From: RPQJ01 sp963732415 | Lineage (GTDB): Bacteria > Pseudomonadota > Gammaproteobacteria > Steroidobacterales > Steroidobacteraceae | Reading direction: 5' to 3' | Assembly: GCA_963732415.1 (NCBI GenBank) | Contig: CAVSZK010000008.1 | Span: 113,953 to 177,952, forward strand | DNA length: 64,000 nt | In this document: positions 18,166 to 25,605 of the stretch, piece after piece | Numbering within the stretch: the stretch's first letter is position 1 | Layout of the letters: each line of letters starts with the position of its first letter | Notes under the pieces: model-generated | What the model was told of the DNA's origin: nothing | Database searches by the model: none | What the model saw: only the letters and a program-made list of their open reading frames with translations | Program-made: the position numbers and the translations under genes

Positions 18166-18576
18166 ATGAGCAGTCTTACATTCCGTGATGCCCGGCCGAC
18201 ATCGGTGCGGGTCTTCAGCCTGCTGCTTCTGCTGGCTGGCGTCTTCATGGCCATGCTCGGCTGGTCCGCCAGCGCCTATTACGTTCCAGCAATCTGCCTC
18301 GGGCTGCTGGCGCTGCTGTTGTGGTTCGGACGCGCGGGCGGGCTCTTCAAGTGGACGCTGGTGCTGAACCAGGTCGCCGGCCTTGTGCTGATACTCACGT
18401 TGTGGCTGGGCGACCGCGTCGGCCTCGGCGATGCCAAGCTCGATGTGGCCGGTGTCGCGCTGCTGGTGAACCTGCTGTGCGGCGGGCCGCTGGCGTCCAT
18501 TCTCGGAGGGCTCATGCTGCCCGGCATGCGCAGCGGCAGGCGCCTGTTCGGCTGGTTCGGCGCGCGGCCGGCGTGA
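18166..18576 (+). CDS. Small integral membrane protein, unknown function
   Basis: A 136-residue protein with three to four hydrophobic segments (LLLLLAGVFMAMLGWSA, AICLGLLALLLWF, VAGLVLILTLWLG, then GVALLVNLLCGG). I recognise no family. The ATG at 18166 is preferred over upstream in-frame starts because a G-rich ribosome-binding site (AGGGGGG) lies just before it and the earlier residues look non-coding. It is 11 nt upstream of the exported propeller protein on the same strand, so they probably form one operon. Confidence 0.65.
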   Translation: MSSLTFRDARPTSVRVFSLLLLLAGVFMAMLGWSASAYYVPAICLGLLALLLWFGRAGGLFKWTLVLNQVAGLVLILTLWLGDRVGLGDAKLDVAGVALLVNLLCGGPLASILGGLMLPGMRSGRRLFGWFGARPA

Positions 18577-18587
18577 AGGAGATAGCG

Positions 18588-20399
18588 ATGAGTCGCCGAC
18601 ATCCCGCTTTCCCCGTCATCGTTGCGCTGGCCGCTGCAGGCTTCGCTTCCAGTGTCGGCGCCGCTTCGTTCACCGGTACCGTCACGTTGCCGGACGGGCA
18701 GCCCGCGTTCGGCGCCATGGTCAGCGTCTTCAATGCCGACCACACGCGCAAGCAGACGGTCTACACCGCGGCCGATGGCAGCTACGCGATCGTGACGCCC
18801 TACGAGGGCAGCCTCACGCTGCGCGCACGTCTCGCCAACTTCGACGACGCCACGACCACCGTCGACGCGGCCGGCGATGCGGTGGGGCAGTCGGACCTCA
18901 AGCTCACCGCCTTTGCCGACGCACAGGCGGCCTCCGACGCGCTTTCCGCCTCGGCGCACAACGCAGTGCTGCCGTGGAACAGCGCGGCAGACCGCCACGT
19001 CTTCGTCAGCCAGTGCAATTACTGCCACCAGGTCGGTAACTCGACGACACGCGCGCCGCGCAGCCACGACGCCTGGATGGCCACCATCAACAAGATGCAA
19101 GGCTACCTGTCGATGCTGACGCGCGCGCAGTCGATCCGCGTCGCGACCTCGCTCGAGAAGGGCTTCGACGGCAAGCCTGTCTCGGCAGAGCACGACTATG
19201 GCCCGACGGCCGAACTCGCGGCAGCCAAGGTCGAGGAGTGGCAGATCGGCGACGCCTTCTCGTTCATCCACGACATGGACGTTGCCGAGGACGGCAAGTT
19301 CTACGGCACGGACGAAGGGCACGACAAGCTCTGGGTGCTCGACCCGGCCACGGGCGCAATCGAGACATACGACCTGCCGAAGTCCGACCTGCCGCGCGGC
19401 GGGCTGTTCTCGGGCATGCACCTGGCCATCGGCATCTTTACCGGTAACCACGGTCCGCACAGCATGGCCCAGACGACGGACGGGCGGATCTGGATCACCA
19501 ACGCGCTGTCGTCGACGCTGATGTCGTTCGACCCGGCGACGAAGCAGTTTGAGACCTACGCCGTGCCGGGCGATGCGCTCTATCCGCATACGGTGCGCGT
19601 GGACCAGGACGACATCGTCTGGTTCACGATCGTCGCATCGAACCAGATCGGCCGCTTCGACCCGAAGACGGAGCAGATGACCGTGATGCGGCTGCCTTCC
19701 AACGGCTTCTTCCGCTGGATCTCGGACATGCTGTTCCCGACGCTGCTCAGGATCTCGTCCTGGTTCCCGGACAAGGTGCTGCTGCTCGACTTCTCGCACC
19801 ATCGCTTCCTCGGCTACACGGTGCTCGCGTTCCCATACGGGATCGACGTCAATCCGAAGGACGGCAGCGTCTGGTACGCGAAGCTCTACGCGAACCGGAT
19901 CGGGCGCATCGACCCGAAGACGCTGCAGGTCACCGAATACGAGACACCGTTGAGCGGGCCGCGGCGGCCGCGCTTCGATGCCGACGGCATCTTCTGGATC
20001 CCGTCATTCGACGAGGGCGGCCTGATGCGCTTCGACCCGGCGACGGCGAAGTTCCAGAGCTGGAAGGTGCCCGGCGTCGCACCGGGCGAGTACGAGACGC
20101 CGTACGCGCTGAACGTCTACCGGCCGACCGGCGAGATCTGGATGGCGGCGAACAACTCGGACCGGGTGATCCGCTTCACGCCTGCCACCGAGACGTTCCG
20201 GAGCTACCCGAGCCCGACGCGGGTCACGTTCCTGCGTGACTTCTCGTTCACCCGGGACGGGCGCGTATGCACGTCGCAGTCGAACATGCCGGCGTACGCG
20301 ATCGAGGGTGGTGTGCCGAGTTATCTCTGCATCGACCCGACCGGCGGCGGGCGTGATCGCGCGGCGCTGGCGGCTGATGCCGCGGCGGCGGTGCACTAG
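18588..20399 (+). CDS. Exported Vgb-like beta-propeller protein with a haem c motif
   Basis: A 603-residue protein. It has a signal peptide (residues 1-24, ending SVGAA), then a carboxypeptidase-regulatory-like Ig domain (about 24-110, FTGTVTLPDGQPAFGAMVSV). A CNYCH haem-c attachment motif is at 143-147. A C-terminal propeller (about 200-590) has repeated blocks of the kind DGRIWITNALSSTLMSFDP and GSVWYAKLYANRIGRIDP, as in virginiamycin B lyase/NHL-like proteins. The start is fixed by AAGGAGA 6-12 nt before the ATG. Haem plus propeller suggests a periplasmic redox or binding role rather than antibiotic lysis; that is inference. It ends just before the R2 repeat array. Confidence 0.75.
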   Translation: MSRRHPAFPVIVALAAAGFASSVGAASFTGTVTLPDGQPAFGAMVSVFNADHTRKQTVYTAADGSYAIVTPYEGSLTLRARLANFDDATTTVDAAGDAVGQSDLKLTAFADAQAASDALSASAHNAVLPWNSAADRHVFVSQCNYCHQVGNSTTRAPRSHDAWMATINKMQGYLSMLTRAQSIRVATSLEKGFDGKPVSAEHDYGPTAELAAAKVEEWQIGDAFSFIHDMDVAEDGKFYGTDEGHDKLWVLDPATGAIETYDLPKSDLPRGGLFSGMHLAIGIFTGNHGPHSMAQTTDGRIWITNALSSTLMSFDPATKQFETYAVPGDALYPHTVRVDQDDIVWFTIVASNQIGRFDPKTEQMTVMRLPSNGFFRWISDMLFPTLLRISSWFPDKVLLLDFSHHRFLGYTVLAFPYGIDVNPKDGSVWYAKLYANRIGRIDPKTLQVTEYETPLSGPRRPRFDADGIFWIPSFDEGGLMRFDPATAKFQSWKVPGVAPGEYETPYALNVYRPTGEIWMAANNSDRVIRFTPATETFRSYPSPTRVTFLRDFSFTRDGRVCTSQSNMPAYAIEGGVPSYLCIDPTGGGRDRAALAADAAAAVH

Positions 20400-20410
20400 C
20401 CGCTGTTGAA

Positions 20411-20777
20411 GCGTCCGTTCGGGTGCTGCCCGGCTTCGCCCGGAGATATGCTCGCCTGGCAGCACCCGACCGGACGCCGGACTGGCTCACGTAGCCGGCA
20501 ATCGCACACGACCCGCAACGCGCCCGCTCCGGTGCTACCCCGGCTTCGCCCGGAGATATGCTCGCCTGGCAGCACCCGACCGGACGCCGGACTGGCTCAC
20601 GTAGCCAGCCGCTCACCAGCGGCAAATGACGCGCCCGCTCCGGTGCTACCACGGCTTCGCCCGGAGATATGCTCGCCGGGTAGCACCGGACCGGACGCCG
20701 GACTGGCTCACGTAGCCGACCTCACATCCACGACGATCGACGCACCGGGCCGGACGCCGGACTGGCTCACGTAGCCG
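20411..20777. repeat. R2 hairpin repeat array, left part (three full units and one partial)
   Basis: Three units occur at 20411-20496, 20520-20606 and 20631-20717, plus a tail fragment at 20743-20777. Each has a 20-nt left arm, a conserved loop containing GGCTTCGCCCGGAGATATGC, a 20-nt right arm and the tail GGACTGGCTCACGTAGCC. Arm pairs are 20411-20430/20458-20477 (19 of 20 paired), 20520-20539/20568-20587 (16 of 20) and 20631-20650/20679-20698 (18 of 20). The stretch 20400-20917 otherwise holds only the promoter of the next gene. Confidence 0.85.
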
Positions 20778-20859
20778 GCGTCACCGGGTGCCTCGGTGCC
20801 GAGCAGCGCCCAACCTGGCCTGTTGTATAGCGGCCTGACGATTGTTCCCGATTGGCCGC

Positions 20860-20907
20860 TTGCGCGATAACGCCGGCGGCTCCTATAATCTATTCAGTAT
20901 CTATTCA
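20860..20907 (+). promoter_or_regulatory. Promoter and candidate operator of the HTH-nucleotidyltransferase pair
   Basis: A perfect -10 box TATAAT (20884-20889) lies 18 bp after TTGCGC (20860-20865). It overlaps the first of two exact 9-bp direct repeats ATCTATTCA at 20888-20896 and 20899-20907, spaced 11 bp (one helical turn). They are well placed for binding by the HTH protein encoded 10 bp downstream. The promoter match is strong; the operator role is inferred. Confidence 0.6.
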
Positions 20908-20917
20908 AAGCTGGGCC

Positions 20918-21418
20918 ATGAGCTCTCTCGACCACAAGGTGATTGGCGTACTGGCTGGCGAGCCCAAGGGGCTGTCCGCACCGGAGTTGCGGAAGCGCCT
21001 GCGCCCGTCGGTGTCCCAGCCGACGCTGTGGCGCGTGCTGAACCAACTGCGCTCGGAGGGAACAGTGACAATCGAAGGGCGCGCGCGGGCGACGCGCTAC
21101 CACGTCGCCGGTCCGACAGGTCCTGCCGTGCTCCGTAGTCGTGCGCTGCATCGCAGGGTCGCCGAAAAAATAGCGCGTCATCCGGACTACCGTGAGCGCG
21201 CCCTGCAGCGATTGTGGAAACTTCGGGACGTGAACCCGCACGGCAAGCCTTACCACGATCGGTGGCTGGCCCTGCTGGAGGGTCCATTGCCGGCCTTGCT
21301 GCGCGTGCTCAATGAGCCTTCGGAAAGCGCGGACACACTGCGCAAGGAATCGCCCCTGACAGTCCTCGTGGATTCGGTCGAGCGCGAGCGCATATACCGT
21401 TCCATCCGGGCATGCTGA
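20918..21418 (+). CDS. Winged-helix HTH regulator (candidate antitoxin)
   Basis: A 166-residue protein. The N-terminal 60 residues read as a winged helix-turn-helix: LSAPELRKRL, then the recognition helix region SQPTLWRVLNQLRSEG and a wing with ARATRYHVAG. The remainder is charged with no recognised domain. I use the ATG at 20918 because the upstream part of the open frame overlaps the promoter. It is followed after 4 nt by a nucleotidyltransferase gene. HTH plus minimal nucleotidyltransferase pairs are often toxin-antitoxin-like modules (AbiE and MNT groups), so a regulatory or antitoxin role is likely but inferred. Confidence 0.7.
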   Translation: MSSLDHKVIGVLAGEPKGLSAPELRKRLRPSVSQPTLWRVLNQLRSEGTVTIEGRARATRYHVAGPTGPAVLRSRALHRRVAEKIARHPDYRERALQRLWKLRDVNPHGKPYHDRWLALLEGPLPALLRVLNEPSESADTLRKESPLTVLVDSVERERIYRSIRAC

Positions 21419-21422
21419 TCGC

Positions 21423-21959
21423 ATGCGCCGAGCCCAACTGCAGCACATTATCCTCGAGATAGGCGAGCGGTTCGGTCTCACCGAATTCTACGTGATCGGC
21501 TCCGCAGCGATCCTCGCGTTCCTGCCGGATCCGCCTGAAGGGGCTCTTGTGGCGACTCGCGATGTAGACGTAATTCCGGGCGCCGGCGACGAGAAAGTCG
21601 CTGACCAGATTTCCTATGTGTTGGGAGAAGCGAGCGAATTCGACATGACGCACGGCTACTACGCCCAGGGCGTGACGTTGTCGACGCCGGTGTACGCCCC
21701 GCGCAACTGGCAATCCCGCACGATTCCTGTCCAGGTGGGCAGCTTTTGCGCTCTTTGCATGGAGCCCCACGACTTGCTGATCTCGAAGCTCGGCGCTGGG
21801 CGCGAGAAAGACCTGGAGTTTGCACGGGCCGCAATCGACGGAGGCATCGTGCAGCGCGACGAACTGCTTGGCCGGCTCGATGATGTTGCGGCCGATCCCT
21901 CCGTGCGCAGGCTAATAGAAGACCGAATTCAGGCTCTATTCCGGGACAGCCGGCCGTAA
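21423..21959 (+). CDS. DUF6036/AbiEii-like nucleotidyltransferase (candidate toxin)
   Basis: A 178-residue protein with the nucleotidyltransferase signature: Gly26-Ser27 in YVIGSAAI and the metal pair D47-x-D49 in ATRDVDVIP. It then has the family block DLLISKLGAGREKDLEF. It begins 4 nt after the HTH gene, so the two are surely one transcript. Its stop codon (21957-21959) directly abuts the 92-bp repeat that starts at 21959, as if the repeat were joined to the gene end. In related modules the enzyme transfers nucleotides to RNA or protein and inhibits growth; here that is inference. Confidence 0.72.
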   Translation: MRRAQLQHIILEIGERFGLTEFYVIGSAAILAFLPDPPEGALVATRDVDVIPGAGDEKVADQISYVLGEASEFDMTHGYYAQGVTLSTPVYAPRNWQSRTIPVQVGSFCALCMEPHDLLISKLGAGREKDLEFARAAIDGGIVQRDELLGRLDDVAADPSVRRLIEDRIQALFRDSRP

Positions 21960-22203
21960 CGCCGGACTGGCTCACGTAGCCAGCCGCTCACCAGCGGCAA
22001 ATGACGCGCCCGCTCCGGTGCTACCACGGCTTCGCCCGGAGATATGCTCGGCCTGGCAGCACCCGACCGGACGCCGGACTGGCCCACGTAGCCAGCCGCT
22101 CACCAGCGGCAAATGACGCGCCCGCTCCGGTGCTACCACGGCTTCGCCCGGAGATATGCTCGCCGGGTAGCACCGGACCGGACGCTTATCTGGTTCACGT
22201 AGC
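21959..22203. repeat. R2 hairpin repeat array, right part
   Basis: Two full R2 units (arms 22006-22025/22055-22074 and 22118-22137/22166-22185) with tails and spacers like the left array. A 92-bp block at 21959-22050 is identical to 20584-20675, and 22071-22162 matches it with one difference. The HTH-nucleotidyltransferase pair is therefore bounded by direct repeats. Confidence 0.85.
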
Positions 22204-22271
22204 CGGCCTCGGTGGCTGGCAACGAGGGCCGACGCTCGATAGGCAGTGCGTGAACTTCGCTGCAGCGGTGC

Positions 22272-22358
22272 GCGGCGATCCCTGGGGAGACAAGGGTTTG
22301 TCCAGGCGAGCATGTTTCCGAGCGAAGCCGGACAAACCCTTGGCTCCCCGATCGCCGC
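22272..22358. repeat. R2-family hairpin in inverse orientation with different arms
   Basis: Core arms AAGGGTTTGTCC (22292-22303) and GGACAAACCCTT (22330-22341) pair perfectly, and pairing continues imperfectly to 22272 and 22358. The enclosed loop reads as the reverse complement of the R2 loop (GGCGAGCAT...GCGAAGCCG) with few changes. It lies about 85 nt downstream of the accC stop and could serve as a 3' hairpin of the acc transcript. The remaining sequence to 22441 holds short GATCGCCGCCTGCGC direct repeats and no gene. Confidence 0.65.
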
Positions 22359-22441
22359 CTGCGCACACGATCGCCGCCTGCGCAAACCTTGGCTCCCCGA
22401 TCGCCGCCTACGCGCGCGATCGCCAGCGACGCGACCGACGG

Positions 22442-23785
22442 CTACTTGAGCCCCAGCCGCCGCTCCAGGTAGTGGATGTCCGTGCCGCCGGCGCGGAACG
22501 CCGCGTGCTGGAAGATCTCCTGGTGCAGCGGCACGTTGGTCTTGATGCCCTCGATCACGATTTCGACCAGCGCATTGCGCATGCGGGCGATCGCCGTGTC
22601 GCGGTCCTCACCGTAGGCAATGATCTTCGCGATCAGCGAGTCGTAGTACGGCGGCACCGTGTAGCCCGTGTACAGGTGGCTGTCCACGCGGATGCCCGGT
22701 CCGCCCGGCGGGTGCCAGAGCTTCACCGGGCCCGGTGACGGCGTGAATTTCTTCGGGTCCTCGGCGTTGATGCGGCACTCGATCGCATGGCCCCGAATCT
22801 GTATGTCTTCCTGCGACCACGGCAGGCGCTCGCCCGCGGCGATGCGCAGCTGCGCCTTCACGAGGTCGATGCCCGTGACCATCTCGGTCACCGGGTGCTC
22901 GACCTGGATGCGCGTGTTCATCTCGATGAAGTAGAACTCGTCGTCCTGGTACAGGAACTCGAGCGTGCCGGCGCCGCGGTAGCCGATGTCGGCGCAGGCT
23001 GATGCCACGCGCTCACTCATGAACTTGCGCTGCTTCGCGGTGAGGCCGGGCGCCGGTGCCTCCTCGATCACCTTCTGGTGGCGGCGCTGCATCGAGCAGT
23101 CGCGCTCGCCGAGGCAGATCACGTTGCCGTAGTGATCGGCAAGCACCTGGAACTCGATGTGCCGCGGCCGCTCGAGGAATTTCTCCATGTAGACCTGGTC
23201 ATTGCCGAACGCAGCCAGCGCCTCGGCACGCGTCACGTTGACGGAGTGGACCAGCGTCGCCTCGCTGTGCACGACGCGCATGCCGCGTCCGCCGCCGCCG
23301 CCCGACGCCTTGATGATCACCGGGAATCCGATCTCGCGCGCGACGCGCAGCAGTTCCTCGGGCTCGGTCCCGAGCGGGCCGTCGGAGCCCGGCACGCAGG
23401 GAACGCCGGCCGCCTTCATGGAGCGGATCGCGGAAACCTTGTCGCCCATCAGGCGGATGGTCTCGGCGCGCGGCCCGATGAAGGTGAATCCGCTCTTCTC
23501 GACGCGCTCGGCGAAGTCGGCGTTCTCCGACAGGAAGCCGTAGCCGGGGTGTATGGCCACGGCGTCGGTGACTTCCGCGGCGCTGATGATGGCCGGCATG
23601 TTCAGGTAGCTGTCGCGCGACTGCGGCGACCCGATGCAGACGCTCTCGTCGGCGAGCAACACGTGCTTCAGGTTACGGTCCGCCGTCGAGTGGACTGCGA
23701 CCGTCTTGATCCCCAGTTCCCTGCAGGCCCTCAGGATACGGAGCGCGATCTCGCCCCGGTTGGCGATGACGACCTTGTCGAGCAT
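22442..23785 (-). CDS. accC: Acetyl-CoA carboxylase biotin carboxylase subunit AccC
   Basis: ATP-dependent carboxylation of the biotin on AccB, the first half of malonyl-CoA formation. The 447-residue ATP-grasp protein begins MLDKVVIANRGEIALRIL. It has the glycine-rich loop KASGGGGGRGMRVV near residue 160, the HQKVIEEAPAP motif, and FIEMNTRIQVEHPVTE near residue 290. The ATG at 23785 overlaps the accB stop by one base (TGATG), implying coupling. A GTG one codon earlier is also in frame. Confidence 0.97.
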   Translation of the reverse strand: MLDKVVIANRGEIALRILRACRELGIKTVAVHSTADRNLKHVLLADESVCIGSPQSRDSYLNMPAIISAAEVTDAVAIHPGYGFLSENADFAERVEKSGFTFIGPRAETIRLMGDKVSAIRSMKAAGVPCVPGSDGPLGTEPEELLRVAREIGFPVIIKASGGGGGRGMRVVHSEATLVHSVNVTRAEALAAFGNDQVYMEKFLERPRHIEFQVLADHYGNVICLGERDCSMQRRHQKVIEEAPAPGLTAKQRKFMSERVASACADIGYRGAGTLEFLYQDDEFYFIEMNTRIQVEHPVTEMVTGIDLVKAQLRIAAGERLPWSQEDIQIRGHAIECRINAEDPKKFTPSPGPVKLWHPPGGPGIRVDSHLYTGYTVPPYYDSLIAKIIAYGEDRDTAIARMRNALVEIVIEGIKTNVPLHQEIFQHAAFRAGGTDIHYLERRLGLK

Positions 23786-24249
23786 CACTCGATCACGAAC
23801 AGCGGCTGGTCGAATTCCACGGGGTCGCCGTTCTTGACGAGGATGGACACGACGCGGCCAGCCTTGTCGGACTCGATCTGGTTCATCATCTTCATGGCCT
23901 CGATGATGCAGAGCACGTCGCCCGGCTTCACTTCGCTGCCGAGCTCGACGAAAGCTTTCGCGCCTGGCGCGGGCGCAGAATAGAACGTGCCGACCATCGG
24001 CGCTGTCACCGCCTGGTCAAGTGCCGGCGCGGGCTTCGCCGCGCCCGCGTGGCCGCCTGCGGCAAGCGCAGGACTGCCTGGTGCCATTGCCGCCGCCGGT
24101 GCCATGTAGGTGACCGGCGCCTGCATGGCGAACGGCCCTGTCGGGTGACGGCTGATGCGGACCGACTCTTCGCCTTCCTTGATTTCGATTTCAGAGACGC
24201 CCGATTCCTCGAGCAGCTCGATCAGTTTCTTGACCTTGCGAATGTCCAT
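23785..24249 (-). CDS. accB: Biotin carboxyl carrier protein AccB
   Basis: Carrier subunit of acetyl-CoA carboxylase, 154 residues (typical about 156). It starts MDIRKVKKLIELLEESGV, has an Ala/Pro-rich flexible linker (about 40-80), then the biotinyl domain with EAMKMMN; the biotin-accepting Lys is residue 120. It lies between aroQ and accC on the same strand. Confidence 0.97.
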   Translation of the reverse strand: MDIRKVKKLIELLEESGVSEIEIKEGEESVRISRHPTGPFAMQAPVTYMAPAAAMAPGSPALAAGGHAGAAKPAPALDQAVTAPMVGTFYSAPAPGAKAFVELGSEVKPGDVLCIIEAMKMMNQIESDKAGRVVSILVKNGDPVEFDQPLFVIE

Positions 24250-24276
24250 TGAAGGATTCCCCTGGATCTATGTCTT

Positions 24277-24735
24277 TCAGGCTTGGCCGCGCGGACTGGC
24301 GGCGAGGTACTCGGACGCCGCGCGCAGGGCAAGTTCGTAGCCGACCGCGCCGAGGCCCGTAATCGAGCCCACGGCGATGTCTGAGAAATAGGACTGGTGC
24401 CGGAAGGCTTCCCGGGCATGCACGTTGCTCAGGTGCACCTCGATGAACGGGATCTTCACTGCGAGCAGCGCGTCGCGCAGCGCGACGCTGGTGTGGGTGA
24501 AGCCGGCGGGGTTGAAGACGATGAAGGCCACGTGGGTGGCGGGCGCCTCGTGGATCCGTGCGATCAGCTCGGACTCGGAGTTGCTCTGGAATGCCGTCAG
24601 GTGGTGTCCTGCCTCGGCGGCGAGGTGCGCGGCGCGTTCGTGAACCTGCCCGAGCGTGACCTTCCCGTAGAGGCCCGGTTCGCGGGCGCCGAGCAGGTTC
24701 AGGTTCGGCCCGTTGAGCAGCAGAATATGTGACAT
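24277..24735 (-). CDS. aroQ: Type II 3-dehydroquinate dehydratase AroQ
   Basis: Shikimate-pathway enzyme converting 3-dehydroquinate to 3-dehydroshikimate. The 152-residue protein has LLNGPNLNLLGAREPGLYG with the catalytic Tyr, FQSNSESELI, FNPAGFTHTSVALRDAL, and IEVHLSN with a conserved His. The start is at the ATG at 24735; the upstream in-frame extension (to 24858) is rejected because family members begin with the NGPNLN segment within ten residues. aroQ-accB-accC is a standard gammaproteobacterial arrangement. Confidence 0.96.
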   Translation of the reverse strand: MSHILLLNGPNLNLLGAREPGLYGKVTLGQVHERAAHLAAEAGHHLTAFQSNSESELIARIHEAPATHVAFIVFNPAGFTHTSVALRDALLAVKIPFIEVHLSNVHAREAFRHQSYFSDIAVGSITGLGAVGYELALRAASEYLAASPRGQA

Positions 24736-24921
24736 TGGAGGCGCCGATTCCCCGGAGAAGGGTGCAAGTTTAGCGCCAATCAACGCAGGATTGCGCATTT
24801 CCCCTCTTTTTGGGGGGTGATCGGTGCCCAAGAGTCCCGAGTGTCCAGCCGGGGGCACTTGTGTCGCAGGGTGCCTGCCTGACCGGGCTCGCCCCCGGAT
24901 TCGGGCCCGTCGGGGTGGGGC

Positions 24922-25605
24922 TCAGCCCTCCGCGCCGTGCTGGCCTTTCAGCCGGTCGATGCCGGCTGTGATCTCCGATCTCGCCCTGTCGGGCGACATT
25001 GAGCCGCTGTTGACCCGTTTGATGGCGCCGAGGATGACCTCGGCCTGCGGCCGGGTCAACTCACCGACATGGCAGGTGATCACCCGGCCCTGGTTGTCCG
25101 AGAACACCGTGAACGGAAAACCGACGGTCTCGATACCGAAGGCCGCCGCTGCGTCCAGGGCTTCCTGCTCACCGATCAGCAGCGGGTAGGCGATCCCGGC
25201 CTCGTCGGCGTAGGCAATGACCTTGTCCCGGTAGTCCGCGGCGATGCCGATCACCTGGAAGCCCGCGGGCCCGTACTGCTGCTGCAGCTCGCCGAGCAGC
25301 GGGATCTCCCGCCGGCAGGGCGCGCACCAGGTGGCCCAGAAGTTCACGATCAGCGACTTGCCCTGCCAGTCGGCCAGCGAGCGCATGGTTCCGTCGCGGT
25401 CGGCGAGCTGGAACTCGGGCACCCGTTCGGCAAGCACCGCGGGTTGCGGCTCGGTCGGACCCGAATCGGCAGGCCCGGATTCCACCGGCGCCGATGCTGC
25501 CGGCGCGGACGCTGGCGGTCGTGCGCGCTGCTCGAATGCCACGTAAGCCGCGGCACCGACGGCCGCGGCGCCGATCAGCAGCGCGGCAATTGCAAGGGGC
25601 CTCAT
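24922..25605 (-). CDS. TlpA-like membrane-anchored thioredoxin
   Basis: A 227-residue periplasmic thiol-disulfide protein. Residues 1-25 form an uncleaved anchor or signal (IAALLIGAAAVGAAAYVAF), followed by an Ala/Pro/Ser-rich linker. The TlpA/ResA-type domain then has WCAPC at 93-97 and the cis-Pro region VGFPFTVF. Its ATG overlaps the dsbD stop by four bases (ATGA), so it is coupled to DsbD, which plausibly reduces it. A cytochrome-maturation or reductive role is likely; the exact target is unknown. Confidence 0.85.
   Translation of the reverse strand: MRPLAIAALLIGAAAVGAAAYVAFEQRARPPASAPAASAPVESGPADSGPTEPQPAVLAERVPEFQLADRDGTMRSLADWQGKSLIVNFWATWCAPCRREIPLLGELQQQYGPAGFQVIGIAADYRDKVIAYADEAGIAYPLLIGEQEALDAAAAFGIETVGFPFTVFSDNQGRVITCHVGELTRPQAEVILGAIKRVNSGSMSPDRARSEITAGIDRLKGQHGAEG

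Noticed and set aside
20411..22203. Possible CRISPR array
   Set aside because: Units are 85-110 bp hairpins with nearly identical 'spacers' and no cas genes; repeat length and lack of unique spacers exclude CRISPR.
20411..22203. Possible integron attC sites around the HTH-nucleotidyltransferase pair
   Set aside because: No integrase gene and no attC core consensus (GTTRRRY/RYYYAAC); here the loop is conserved and the arms vary, the reverse of attC.
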